A stretch of 18,924 bases of DNA from Bacillota bacterium (GTDB taxonomy: Bacteria > Bacillota_E > Sulfobacillia > Sulfobacillales > Sulfobacillaceae): the NCBI GenBank assembly GCA_021820165.1, contig JAKADW010000003.1:1-18924 (forward strand), given 5' to 3'. The position numbers and the translations under genes were made by a program. The notes beneath the pieces are model-generated. The model was not told the origin of the DNA. It saw only the letters and a program-made list of their open reading frames with translations, and searched no databases. This document shows positions 5,582 to 13,035 of the stretch, in pieces. The first letter of the stretch is position 1; every line of letters starts with the position of its first letter.

Positions 5582-6907
5582 GTGTCGGAATCGTTAGAGC
5601 CAATTTACGGTGACCGAACGCTCACCGTCGAACCCTATGGCGTGGAAAAAGTTCCGGACCCTGAGCGTCATGGTACGGCCAAAAGTCAATTCACACTCTG
5701 GTTGGGCAGTAATCTCACCATTGCTGACTTCGCCTTGGGGTTCTTTCCGATCTCGTTAGGCCTATCCTGGGGCTGGACCATCTTAGCGCTGGTGGTGGGA
5801 AATCTGTTGGGCGCGTGGGCGCTTGGCGCGGCTTCCGCAATGGGACCAGAGGCAGGCTTGCCCCAGTTGATGATTAGCCGGCTGGTATTTGGAAGCTTTG
5901 GTGGCCGCTTGCCTGCCCTGTTAAACTACGTCAGCACTATCGGATGGTTTTCTGTCAACAATATTCTCGGCTCATTTGGTCTACAAGTGTTGTTCCCTCA
6001 TTTGCCATTTTGGCTAGCCTCGGGCCTTTTAGTCATCGTTCAAGGATGTCTAGCCATCTTTGGCCATAACCTCATCCATGTCTACGAACGGTTAATGTCG
6101 GTAGTTCTCGGGGTCCTGTTTCTTATCGTTTCCATCATCCTATTGACCGAGCACCGCCTTGGCACCTATCATTCCACCATTCACGGTGAGCCCTGGGCCC
6201 CGTTTGCCTTGGTTGTTGCCGCTGCCCTATCTTATCTGGGCAGTTGGGCACCGTATGCTGCCGACTATAGTCGTTACTTGCCCTCGAACACGCGCCCTCA
6301 ATCCGTCAGGCGGTGGAGTTTCTGGGGAGGATTTTTGGCCTCGTTATGGCTGGAGTTAGTCGGAGCGGGCGTTGCCATGGTCGCCGGAGCCTCGGCCAAT
6401 CCCATTGCCGCCCTGCACCAGGTGTCCGGTGCCTTCGGAGTCCTAGCAGTGGTCGCCATCATCTTAGGCGGTACGGCCGCCGATGCGTTAAACCTCTATT
6501 CCAATGCCTTAGCTGCCGGAGCGCTCAACATTCGTTGGCCGCGTTGGACCTTGGCCGTGATCGCAAGTCTCATCGGCCTCGCCCTTAGTTGGCTGGGATC
6601 AGGGTCGTTTGAAAGTTACTATGACAACTTTCTCTTGCTTCTCGGCTACTGGCTTACTCCATGGTTGGGCGTGATGGTGGTGGCCTGGTACCGCCGCCGA
6701 CAAAATCCCCTAACACCGCGGCCCGGGGTCGTTTGGCCAGCCCTGGTGAGCTTTCTCATCGGGTTTCTGATATCTATCCCCTTTATGTCGTCAACCCTCT
6801 ATACCGGACCTATTGCCCAATCTCTTCACGGGGCTGATCTCACGTTCTATGTGGGCTTCCTAGTGGCTTTGGGGGTTTACGGACTCTGGACCGCCCGGCG
6901 TGCCTAA
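5582..6907 (+). CDS. NCS1-family purine/pyrimidine (cytosine-permease-type) transporter
   Basis: A 441-residue membrane protein of about twelve helices, matching the NCS1/cytosine-purine permease family (Transp_cyt_pur). The N-terminal cytoplasmic stretch with YGVEKVPDPERHGTA leads into the substrate-binding first helix (WLGSNLTIADFALGF). A discontinuous middle region (LGSWAPYAADYSRYLP, about 220-235) and GGTAADALNLYSNALAAG (about 296-313) are family hallmarks. Substrates in the family include cytosine, purines, allantoin, hydantoins and HMP; which applies here cannot be told. The GTG at 5582 is preferred because AAGGAG (5569-5574) is 7 bases upstream; the ATG at 5576 is only 1 base from it. 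It has its own promoter and a strong terminator, so it is probably monocistronic. Confidence 0.88.
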   Translation: MSESLEPIYGDRTLTVEPYGVEKVPDPERHGTAKSQFTLWLGSNLTIADFALGFFPISLGLSWGWTILALVVGNLLGAWALGAASAMGPEAGLPQLMISRLVFGSFGGRLPALLNYVSTIGWFSVNNILGSFGLQVLFPHLPFWLASGLLVIVQGCLAIFGHNLIHVYERLMSVVLGVLFLIVSIILLTEHRLGTYHSTIHGEPWAPFALVVAAALSYLGSWAPYAADYSRYLPSNTRPQSVRRWSFWGGFLASLWLELVGAGVAMVAGASANPIAALHQVSGAFGVLAVVAIILGGTAADALNLYSNALAAGALNIRWPRWTLAVIASLIGLALSWLGSGSFESYYDNFLLLLGYWLTPWLGVMVVAWYRRRQNPLTPRPGVVWPALVSFLIGFLISIPFMSSTLYTGPIAQSLHGADLTFYVGFLVALGVYGLWTARRA

Positions 6908-6926
6908 GATGTTGCAGGATTTGCCC

Positions 6927-6960
6927 ATTATCCGTCACACTAGTGACGGATAATTTCTTA
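6927..6960 (+). terminator. Strong intrinsic terminator after the permease gene
   Basis: Perfect 12-bp stem ATTATCCGTCAC (6927-6938) and GTGACGGATAAT (6943-6954) around loop ACTA, followed by TTCTTATT. It lies 20 bases after the permease stop. The stem is A/T-rich at its base and could also work on the opposite strand. Confidence 0.75.
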
Positions 6961-6974
6961 TTGGAGCGTGGCTC

Positions 6975-7532
6975 ATGGCGATTTGGAACGGCTTCTTACA
7001 ATTATGGATCCATATCGGGTTGCACCTCTTCCCGCCTGTCATTCATCCCATGTTAGTGCACTTCCCCATTGTGCTACTCTATGGAAGCCTCTTCACCTCG
7101 GTGCTCGGCCTTATTTGGAAGCGCGATCGATTCTTTGATCGGGCGAGCTTTTGGCTTTTGACCCTGGGCCTCATTGCCGGGGTAGTGGCAGCTGCAGCCG
7201 GCGTCATTTCCGAGCAATATGTCAAGTGGACCCCGGTCACAAGTGCCCTCTTGAGCACTCACCAAGCTTACGCCGTGCTGACCGGCCTCTTCGTGATACT
7301 CGCTCTGGCATCACGACTTTTAGCCCGCTATCCGCGCAGTGCGCCGATGGGTCACAACTGGTCCTTCGCCCAAAGCGGCCGCGGACGCCAAACCCTCTTT
7401 TCCTGGGTTTTTTTGCTCGCTGCGGTCATCCTAGTGACGATGACCGCCCAAGTGGGCGGCACCATGGTTTATCACTACGGTGTCGGGGTCCACGGTCTTC
7501 TCTTTCACACCCCGGCGCTTCTTAACCGTTAG
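6975..7532 (+). CDS. DUF2231-family small membrane protein
   Basis: A 185-residue protein with four predicted transmembrane helices (about 27-47, 58-78, 98-118, 142-162). The hallmark of DUF2231 is visible: IHPMLVHFP with two His (24 and 29) at the start of helix 1. STHQAYA (H96) opens helix 3 and TMVYHYGVGV (H167) follows helix 4. Paired intramembrane histidines suggest haem or metal/quinone binding in this family, but the function is not established. Starts at ATG with TTGGAG 9 bases upstream. The next gene begins 19 bases after its stop, so the two are probably co-transcribed. Confidence 0.8.
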   Translation: MAIWNGFLQLWIHIGLHLFPPVIHPMLVHFPIVLLYGSLFTSVLGLIWKRDRFFDRASFWLLTLGLIAGVVAAAAGVISEQYVKWTPVTSALLSTHQAYAVLTGLFVILALASRLLARYPRSAPMGHNWSFAQSGRGRQTLFSWVFLLAAVILVTMTAQVGGTMVYHYGVGVHGLLFHTPALLNR

Positions 7533-7551
7533 CGAACGAGGAGGGACGACT

Positions 7552-8091
7552 TTGCCACGGTTAACGCAAGAGGAGGTGATTCGGCATCTCACACCGCCCC
7601 CAGGGGTGTCCATGCCTCCCTACCCGCACATCCAAGACCAAATCTATCGATGGAGCCTCCTGTCAGCTGCCGCAGGCATGGCGGTGGAAACCATCGCCTG
7701 GCTTTTCCTTCCCGCGTCACGCTGGCGCGCGGTCGGCGAAGGCTGGACGCTAATCTCGCTTGGCGTTGCCGGTTGGACCTTTCTCGTGTGGCTTCGATCG
7801 TGGCGCATCCTGGTGCGCGGGCTCGTCACGTCGGGGGCGCTAGTTGCGCCCTTCCTACCGGTTGTTGGCTGGGCCTTTGGGCTTTCCGGCGCGGCCATAA
7901 TGGCCGCCAAAGAAACCCACTGCTTTCACTTTCGTGCCGGGCGCATCATCCCTTGGTATACCCTCGCTCTAGGAGTCACCATGCTGATACCGAGACCCGC
8001 CCTGGTGGAGGGGTTGGGATGGCTCGGACTGGCCAGCCTGTGGACGTGGTTGGTAGCCGCCCGTTGGCAACTGCCACTCTTCGAGATTTAG
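7552..8091 (+). CDS. Small integral membrane protein, DUF2301-like
   Basis: About 179 residues from a TTG at 7552, which has GAGGAGGG 7 bases upstream. The frame opens earlier, at 7480, but that would overlap the preceding gene and lacks a ribosome binding site. A 30-residue polar N-terminus containing PPYPHIQDQIYR precedes about five hydrophobic helices. The loop MAAKETHCFHFRAG (about 122-135) resembles the K-E-x-x-C-F core of DUF2301, a membrane family best known from cyanobacteria. Function is unknown. The pairing with a DUF2231 gene upstream and its His/Cys-rich loop hint at a cofactor or redox role; that is inference. Confidence 0.65.
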   Translation: MPRLTQEEVIRHLTPPPGVSMPPYPHIQDQIYRWSLLSAAAGMAVETIAWLFLPASRWRAVGEGWTLISLGVAGWTFLVWLRSWRILVRGLVTSGALVAPFLPVVGWAFGLSGAAIMAAKETHCFHFRAGRIIPWYTLALGVTMLIPRPALVEGLGWLGLASLWTWLVAARWQLPLFEI

Positions 8092-8171
8092 CCCAAAGGA
8101 TTGCCTGAAAAGAGAGGACTTCCGCCCATCGGTCACGAACATTCGCCTACACCACATGGGGAGGTATCACC

Positions 8172-9305
8172 ATGCATTGGGCACTCGACAGTCACCTGCC
8201 CAGCTCCGGTATCCGGGAAATTTTAGACCTGGCCCTGAAGAGGCCAAATACCATCCGGCTAGAAACAGGCGAGCCCGACTTCTCTCCTCCGGGCTTTGTC
8301 GTTCAGGCTTACCGCCAAGCCGCCTTAGAGGGCCATAACCATTACACCCAAACCTCGGGCATTCCTGCTTTGAGAACCGCCCTGCAAATGAAACTTGAGC
8401 GCATTAATGGCGTGCACCGCTCCCGCGAAGAAATTTTAGTCACCCCGGGAGGTATCCCCGGATTGTTTTTGGCCTTTATGGGCACAGCCGGGGCCGGCGA
8501 CGAGATTCTGGTGCCCGATCCAGGCTGGCCGGACTATCTCGGCGGCATGGCGAGCCTCGGCATCCAGGCCGTCCGTTATCCCTTAATATTCCCGGAATTT
8601 GTCCCCAGTCTTGATGATTTGGAAAAGCGCATCACAGCGCGAACCCGCGCGCTGGTGCTAAACTTCCCGGGAAACCCGACCGGCCGGATTCCCACGGACT
8701 CACTAATCCGGGAGTTATGCCTGTGGGCCGAACGTCACGACCTTTGGATCATCTCAGACGAAGTCTATGACCAGATTGTCTTTGATGGAGAGGTACTAAG
8801 CCCGGCGCGTTGGATTCCGGAGCGAACCCTAGCGGTCTATAGCTTTTCCAAAACTTACGCCATGACCGGCTGGCGGTTGGGATATCTCACGGGACCGGAG
8901 CAGGCCATCACGTCACTCACCCAAGTGGCCATGGGCATCTGGTCCTCCGTCTCTGAACCGCTCCAATATGCGGGATTGCGAGCCTTGAATGGGCCCCAAG
9001 AGGTGGTTGCCCAGATGCGCCAGCACTACCGACGCCGCCGTGACCTGGCCGAACAATTTCTTGACCAGGCTGGGATCCCGCACAGTCATCCCGATGGGGC
9101 TTTCTACCTCTTAGTACGCATGGACACGTCCGACCTCAGCTCGCGGGCCTTTGCCTTGCGCTTTTTGAACGAGTGTGGGGTGGCCGTTGCCCCGGGGTCT
9201 GCTTTCGGGGCGATGAGCGAAGGATGGGTACGTATTTCGCTGGCTGCTCCTGAAAGCGATCTCATGGATGGGCTTCGGCGTTTGAAAGACTTTCTTCGCC
9301 GTTAG
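8172..9305 (+). CDS. PLP-dependent class I/II aminotransferase
   Basis: A complete 377-residue fold-type I aminotransferase of the AspC/PatA subgroup, cytosolic, transferring amino groups between an amino acid and a 2-oxo acid. Key residues are present: GGIPG phosphate-loop region (93-97), NPTG (168-171), D196 and Y199 in ISDEVYD for the pyridine ring, the Schiff-base K227 in SFSKTYAMTGWRLGY, and the carboxylate-binding R354 in WVRISLA. Specificity (aspartate, alanine, aromatic or a dedicated pathway) cannot be decided. Start ATG with GGGGAGGT 6 bases upstream. It lies 80 bases after the DUF2301-like gene on the same strand and its stop overlaps the convergent ybaK remnant's stop. Confidence 0.92.
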   Translation: MHWALDSHLPSSGIREILDLALKRPNTIRLETGEPDFSPPGFVVQAYRQAALEGHNHYTQTSGIPALRTALQMKLERINGVHRSREEILVTPGGIPGLFLAFMGTAGAGDEILVPDPGWPDYLGGMASLGIQAVRYPLIFPEFVPSLDDLEKRITARTRALVLNFPGNPTGRIPTDSLIRELCLWAERHDLWIISDEVYDQIVFDGEVLSPARWIPERTLAVYSFSKTYAMTGWRLGYLTGPEQAITSLTQVAMGIWSSVSEPLQYAGLRALNGPQEVVAQMRQHYRRRRDLAEQFLDQAGIPHSHPDGAFYLLVRMDTSDLSSRAFALRFLNECGVAVAPGSAFGAMSEGWVRISLAAPESDLMDGLRRLKDFLRR

Positions 9306-9766
9306 GGCGCGTGTGGCAGCTTCGCGATCGGCCCCATGATTCCCGGTGTGGTCCACACCAAGTCAGGGCCACTAACCACCCTTTGTACGCCGCGCCGACC
9401 GGCACTCACACGAATCCCCGGCTCGCATAGAGTGCCGTCTTGCCAATAGACGGGTAGCGCCTTTTTGCTACCCAGCGGAGAGACACCGCCGCGAACATAA
9501 CCAGTGAGCCTGGATAATTCTTTCCAGAAATGAGCTGCTCCCGGTTGCCGCTAAGCCGAGCTAGGGCCTTAAGGTCGAGTGTAAACGCTCCAGGAATCAC
9601 GGCCATCCGTAGTCGTCCCCGGGCAGCCTCTACCACTAAGGTTTTCCAGAGCTTCCGAGGCTGAATCCCGATTAGTTGAGCGGTAGGTTCCGCGTCTAGG
9701 TGATCCATGTCCACCGGGAAGGTGCGCACGGAGCTTTTCCAACGTTAAGAACGCAAGCGTCTTCAA
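9302..9766 (-). pseudogene. ybaK: ybaK/ebsC-family aminoacyl-tRNA deacylase, frameshifted
   Basis: The family hydrolyses mischarged aminoacyl-tRNAs (Cys-tRNA-Pro or Ala-tRNA-Pro type editing). The pieces lie in three frames. From a TTG at 9766 (AGGTGG upstream) the strand encodes MKTLAFLTLEKL. A different frame from 9729 gives RTFPVDMDHLDAEPTAQLIG, the catalytic-Lys motif WKTLVVE, and DLKALARLSG. At about 9521-9526 the frame changes again: SGKELSRLTGYVRGGVSPLG, SKKALPVYWQDG and IRVSAGRRGVQ, to a stop at 9304-9302. A single missing G (GGG to GG) explains the second break. A short deletion before RTFPVD explains the first. The pieces are collinear with intact family members, so this is a recent loss of function unless the lesions are sequencing errors. 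Confidence 0.85.
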
Positions 9767-9784
9767 CGAATCGCCACCTATCGA

Positions 9785-9814
9785 CAAAAACGGAGGAGGG
9801 ACTCCCCTCCTCCG
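9785..9814 (-). terminator. Intrinsic terminator of the citrate synthase gene
   Basis: On the minus strand CGGAGGAGGG, loop GAGT, CCCTCCTCCG (9814-9791), a perfect 10-bp stem, followed by TTTTTGTCG (9790 downwards). It lies 17 bases after the citrate synthase stop and immediately before the ybaK remnant, separating the two transcripts. Confidence 0.85.
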
Positions 9815-9830
9815 TGTGGCAAGTTCGCGA

Positions 9831-10958
9831 TTAGCGCTGTTCCACGGGCACGAATTCGCGGTGAGTGGCTCCCGTGTATTCCGCGCGGGGACGGATGAGG
9901 CGATTGTTTTGGTACTGCTCTAGCACATGGGCCGTCCAGCCCGACACCCGGCTAATGGCAAACACCGGCGTAAAGATATCGGTGGGGATGCCCATTTGCG
10001 AATACACCGATCCGGAATAGAGGTCAACGTTGGGGTAGAGCTTTTTGGACCCCATAATGACCTCGCGCACCTCGTTAAGCATGTTGTACCACTTGAGGTC
10101 ATGGGCATCCTCGCCGACATCCTTGGACAGACGGCGCAAAATAATCGCCCGCGGATCTTCCGTGCGATAGACACGGTGCCCAAAGCCCATGATTTTTTCT
10201 TTCCGTGCCAAGGCCCCTTCCACCCAGGGCTTGGCGTTTTCCACGGTGCCAATTTTCTCCAGCATGTACATCACTTGCTCATTGGCTCCGCCATGCAAGG
10301 GGCCCTTTAAGGTTCCAATGGCCGAGGTGATAGCCGAGTAAATGTCCGAGAGCGTGCCTGCCGTGACCCGCGCTGAAAACGTGGAGGCGTTCAACTCATG
10401 GTCCGCGTGCAAAATGAGCGCGGTGTTAAACACCCGAGCGTGTAGTGCCTTCGGTTTCTCACCATGTAACATGTACAAAAAATTCTCCGCCAAAGATAGC
10501 GTGGGATCCGGATCCACCGGTTCCCGACCGTGGCGCAGGCGGTCAAATGCGGCGACCACAGTGGGAATTTGAGCCACTAAACGCAGGGCCTTTTTATGGT
10601 TGGCCTCTGGAGTCATGGACCCGCCCTCGGGATCATAAATCCCTGCCAGACTGACCGCCGTCCGTAATGCGTCCATCGGATGGGTGTCGTGTGGCAGGGA
10701 TCGAAGAAATTCTTTGACCGGACCGGCCAAGTTGGCCGCTTGGCTTACATCCTCTTTGAGCTTCTGAAGCTGACCCTGATTGGGTAGTTCCCCATTCCCT
10801 AAGAGAAAAACCACTTCCTCGAAACTGGTTGTCTCCGCCAGATCGGCCACATTATAGCCGCGGTAGACGAGACGTCCTTCCTGTCCGTCAATGAAGCAAA
10901 TTTCCGAGGTGTTGGCTACAACATCTTCTAAGCCGGCCTTAAAGCCCTGTTCCGGCAT
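9831..10958 (-). CDS. citZ: Citrate synthase
   Basis: Catalyses condensation of acetyl-CoA and oxaloacetate in the TCA cycle, in the cytosol. The 375-residue length is that of the dimeric Gram-positive/archaeal type rather than the longer allosteric hexameric type. The N-terminal segment (CFIDGQEGRLVYRGY, 21-35) and the active-site residues are in place: H187 in LHADHELNASTFSARV, catalytic H222 in GPLHGGANEQ, H261 in GFGHRVY, and catalytic D312 in YPNVDLYSG. SRVSGWTAHVLEQ and IRPRAEYTG complete the C-terminus. The ATG at 10958 is chosen because AAAAGGGGG lies about 8 bases upstream and the protein starts in register with the family; the frame stays open to 11000. It has its own terminator. 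Confidence 0.95.
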   Translation of the reverse strand: MPEQGFKAGLEDVVANTSEICFIDGQEGRLVYRGYNVADLAETTSFEEVVFLLGNGELPNQGQLQKLKEDVSQAANLAGPVKEFLRSLPHDTHPMDALRTAVSLAGIYDPEGGSMTPEANHKKALRLVAQIPTVVAAFDRLRHGREPVDPDPTLSLAENFLYMLHGEKPKALHARVFNTALILHADHELNASTFSARVTAGTLSDIYSAITSAIGTLKGPLHGGANEQVMYMLEKIGTVENAKPWVEGALARKEKIMGFGHRVYRTEDPRAIILRRLSKDVGEDAHDLKWYNMLNEVREVIMGSKKLYPNVDLYSGSVYSQMGIPTDIFTPVFAISRVSGWTAHVLEQYQNNRLIRPRAEYTGATHREFVPVEQR

Positions 10959-11107
10959 ACTGCTGCCCCCTTTTGTCGCACTATGTATTCTGTTAGGCAA
11001 ACCTCACTTCCCTCCCAAATTGTACTCCTCTTGCCCCGGATATGATCCCCCCGAATTTTGGAGAATTACCGTCGTTTTTCCCTAAAGGTGTGTGTCGCCC
11101 CAGCAAT

Positions 11108-11116
11108 TGTTATAAT
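11108..11116 (+). promoter_or_regulatory. Extended -10 promoter of the Nudix gene
   Basis: TGTTATAAT is a perfect extended -10 element (TGnTATAAT), about 30 bases upstream of the coding start. No good -35 hexamer is seen 17 bases upstream (GTGTGT), as is common with extended -10 promoters. Confidence 0.55.
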
Positions 11117-11147
11117 AACGCTAAGAGATTAACGTGGAGGCCTGAAA

Positions 11148-11681
11148 TTGTTAAGAAATCGCATACGCAGGGTGCCGGTGACGGTTCGCGGCACCCATTA
11201 TGTTCATGAGTATTTGGTGTTGCCGGACGTCTGTGCCGTGATTGCCGAAGTCCCGGAGGGCATTGTGCTGGTTGAGCAATTCCGCCCTGCCTTAGGTCGG
11301 CGCATTTTAGAACTTCCTGCGGGCCGGCTACGACGCGGGGAAGAGCCGGTTCAAGGTGCACGACGAGAGTTGGCTGAGGAGACGGGGTACCAAGCCGGCG
11401 ATCTGCGCCTCATCTCCCGTTTTTATCCCTCGGTGGGTTTATCGCGGCACAAGGTGCATCTTTATTACACGGTGAACCCAAGCCCCGGCGAAACCCATTG
11501 GGATGCGACCGAGGAAATCGATGTAAAAATTATCCCCGTGTCTGAGGTGCCCAACCTGCTCATCGAGGGGCGGGCTGCCGATGCCAAGACCCATTTGGGT
11601 TTAGTGTACTTTTTGAATGCCCGTGGCTGGATTATGCAGCGAGGTCGCTGGCGCGCCACTGAACTGGCTCCCAAAAATTGA
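11148..11681 (+). CDS. nudF: ADP-ribose pyrophosphatase, Nudix hydrolase (NudF type)
   Basis: A 177-residue cytosolic hydrolase that cleaves ADP-ribose (and related nucleoside diphosphate sugars) to AMP and ribose-5-phosphate. The Nudix box GX5EX7REUXEEXGU is complete: G59, E65, R73-E74, E77-E78, G80, the Glu residues binding Mg. It is preceded by the substrate-recognition stretch VEQFRPALGRRILELPAG (42-59). The PAG just before the box is characteristic of ADP-ribose pyrophosphatases. Start is TTG at 11148 with GGAGG 7 bases upstream and an extended -10 promoter behind it. In Firmicutes nudF often lies close to envelope or sporulation genes, as here. Only a weak terminator-like stem followed by TTTTTT is seen after the stop. 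Confidence 0.9.
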   Translation: MLRNRIRRVPVTVRGTHYVHEYLVLPDVCAVIAEVPEGIVLVEQFRPALGRRILELPAGRLRRGEEPVQGARRELAEETGYQAGDLRLISRFYPSVGLSRHKVHLYYTVNPSPGETHWDATEEIDVKIIPVSEVPNLLIEGRAADAKTHLGLVYFLNARGWIMQRGRWRATELAPKN

Positions 11682-11736
11682 CGAACTGGGGCGTTTTTTG
11701 ACGCGAAAATCCGCGCTGAAACGGGCACAAATCGGA

Positions 11737-11742
11737 TACAAT
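11737..11742 (+). promoter_or_regulatory. Possible -10 element of the zinc-ribbon gene
   Basis: TACAAT lies 38 bases before the proposed ATT start codon. No convincing -35 element is visible at the right distance (the region around 11714-11719 reads CGCTGA), so this is tentative. Confidence 0.3.
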
Positions 11743-11780
11743 GGCGGTGTAAGATTCCACGAGGGGAGGCGGCTCTCACG

Positions 11781-12011
11781 ATTTGTGAACACTGCGGGGC
11801 GAAAGTCGTGGATGGTGGTCAAACGTGTGCGGCTTGCGGGATGGCCAAAGGACCCGAGGCTCCTCGGCGCCGCGCCAAAGTCATCCCCTTTCGTCCTAGG
11901 AAAATTACAGCTCCCAAGTCCCGCCGGCGTCGGCCGTCCAGCTGGTGGTGGATTGTCGCCATTATTGCGGTTGCTCTGGTGCTCCCCTACGTGTTGCCGC
12001 TCGCGCGCTAA
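11781..12011 (+). CDS. Small zinc-ribbon membrane protein, probable ATT start
   Basis: 76 residues if started at the ATT at 11781. The N-terminus carries two CxxC knuckles (C2-C5 in MCEHCG, C16-C19 in CAACG), a classic zinc ribbon. A basic, Pro/Arg-rich linker follows (about 25-53), then one transmembrane helix (WWWIVAIIAVALVLPYVL, about 55-72). The only standard start in frame, GTG at 11808, would delete the first knuckle. GGGAGG lies 11 bases before the ATT, and no ATG/GTG/TTG in frame lies between that site and the first Cys. A noncanonical ATT start, as in infC, is therefore inferred. The gene ends 2 bases before the convergent gpr stop. Function unknown. Confidence 0.65.
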   Translation: MCEHCGAKVVDGGQTCAACGMAKGPEAPRRRAKVIPFRPRKITAPKSRRRRPSSWWWIVAIIAVALVLPYVLPLAR

Positions 12012-12013
12012 TC

Positions 12014-12991
12014 TTAGGCCCATTCGCTGGCATCCAGCTTCGGTTGTAGGGCCCGGTTGAGTGATTCGCCCAAAACGTCCGCCATGTCGTCAATCAGCAT
12101 ATCGATTTCTTTGGGCGTTACCATCAACTCCGAAAAGCGACTCCCGAGAACTTCGTCAATCAGCCCCCGTTGCTCTGTGGGGGTCATTTGCTTGAGGATG
12201 TCGTAGAAGGCCACGTCGTCAGCCAGTTGACCGGCAATTTGATGAATGGCTTCTTGGGCAATGCTGATGGACTGAACCACGGTGCAGACCCCAATGGCAA
12301 TGACCGGCACCCCTAAACTGTCTTCTGTCAATCCCTGCCGCCGGTTGCCAACACCCGACCCGGGATGAATGCCGGTGTCTGCGATCTGAACACTGCCCAA
12401 CAGCCGATCTAAGTTGCGTGCGGCCAAGGCATCGATGGCGACGACCAGGTCGGGTTTTGCTTGGCTAACAATGCCACGAATAATGTCCAGCGTTTCGATC
12501 CCCGTCGTACCCAGTACCCCGGGAGCCACTGCCGCCACCGGGCGCATTCGGTCCCTAATGTCGTCCGGTACAACCTGGCCTAAATGCCGCGTCACCAAGA
12601 GTCGCTCCACGACCCGCGGCCCCAAAGCGTCGGGAGTCGCATTCCAATTCCCCAACCCTACCACCAGCACACTTTTGTGCGTGTCTTCGGGAACGAGGCT
12701 TTTGAGCTGGTTGGTGAGATTCACCATCAGATTCCGCTTCAAGTCAGGGTCCCGGTCCTTGAATGTCGGCACGTCCAGGGTGATGTAGTGGCCCTGCGGC
12801 TTCCCCATCAGTTTTTCAGCAGACTCTTCGTAAATTTCGACTTCGGTTACCACTACGCCTCGATCCTTTGATTCCTTGACCCGAACGCCCGGCACCTCTT
12901 CCTTGGCGTCGCCGCGCACAATGTCACGCGCTTCGATGGCCATGTCGGTATAGACGTGGATAGGTTCAAAAACAAACTCCCGATCTGCCAC
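12014..12991 (-). CDS. gpr: Germination protease GPR (peptidase family A25)
   Basis: Degrades small acid-soluble spore proteins during germination. Made as a zymogen in the developing spore and self-processed near the N-terminus. 325 residues, somewhat shorter than the Bacillus enzymes (about 370). The propeptide region HVYTDMAIEARDI (12-24) contains the TD-M-A bond equivalent to the auto-cleavage site (inferred between D16 and M17). Catalytic aspartates D121 (GNWNATPDALGP) and D187 (VVAIDALAARN) have the same 66-residue separation as in the Bacillus megaterium enzyme. Start is GTG at 12991 with GGGAGG 8 bases upstream. A small hairpin (CCTC/GAGG, 13000-13011) can cover that ribosome binding site. 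It lies 44 bases downstream of the glycosyltransferase gene on the same strand. This gene is the best evidence that the organism sporulates. Confidence 0.95.
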   Translation of the reverse strand: MADREFVFEPIHVYTDMAIEARDIVRGDAKEEVPGVRVKESKDRGVVVTEVEIYEESAEKLMGKPQGHYITLDVPTFKDRDPDLKRNLMVNLTNQLKSLVPEDTHKSVLVVGLGNWNATPDALGPRVVERLLVTRHLGQVVPDDIRDRMRPVAAVAPGVLGTTGIETLDIIRGIVSQAKPDLVVAIDALAARNLDRLLGSVQIADTGIHPGSGVGNRRQGLTEDSLGVPVIAIGVCTVVQSISIAQEAIHQIAGQLADDVAFYDILKQMTPTEQRGLIDEVLGSRFSELMVTPKEIDMLIDDMADVLGESLNRALQPKLDASEWA

Positions 12992-13035
12992 AGGTTCTGC
13001 CTCCCGAGAGGACCCGGAGGGGCCCTAAGATACTG

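Noticed and set aside
9302..9766. Programmed frameshifting in ybaK
   Set aside because: Two separate lesions in different places, no slippery heptamer or downstream pseudoknot, and the family is not known to use recoding.
11601..12023. A 140-codon minus-strand frame opposite the nudF end and the zinc-ribbon gene
   Set aside because: No ribosome binding site or known motif; it is antisense to genes with clear domain signatures.
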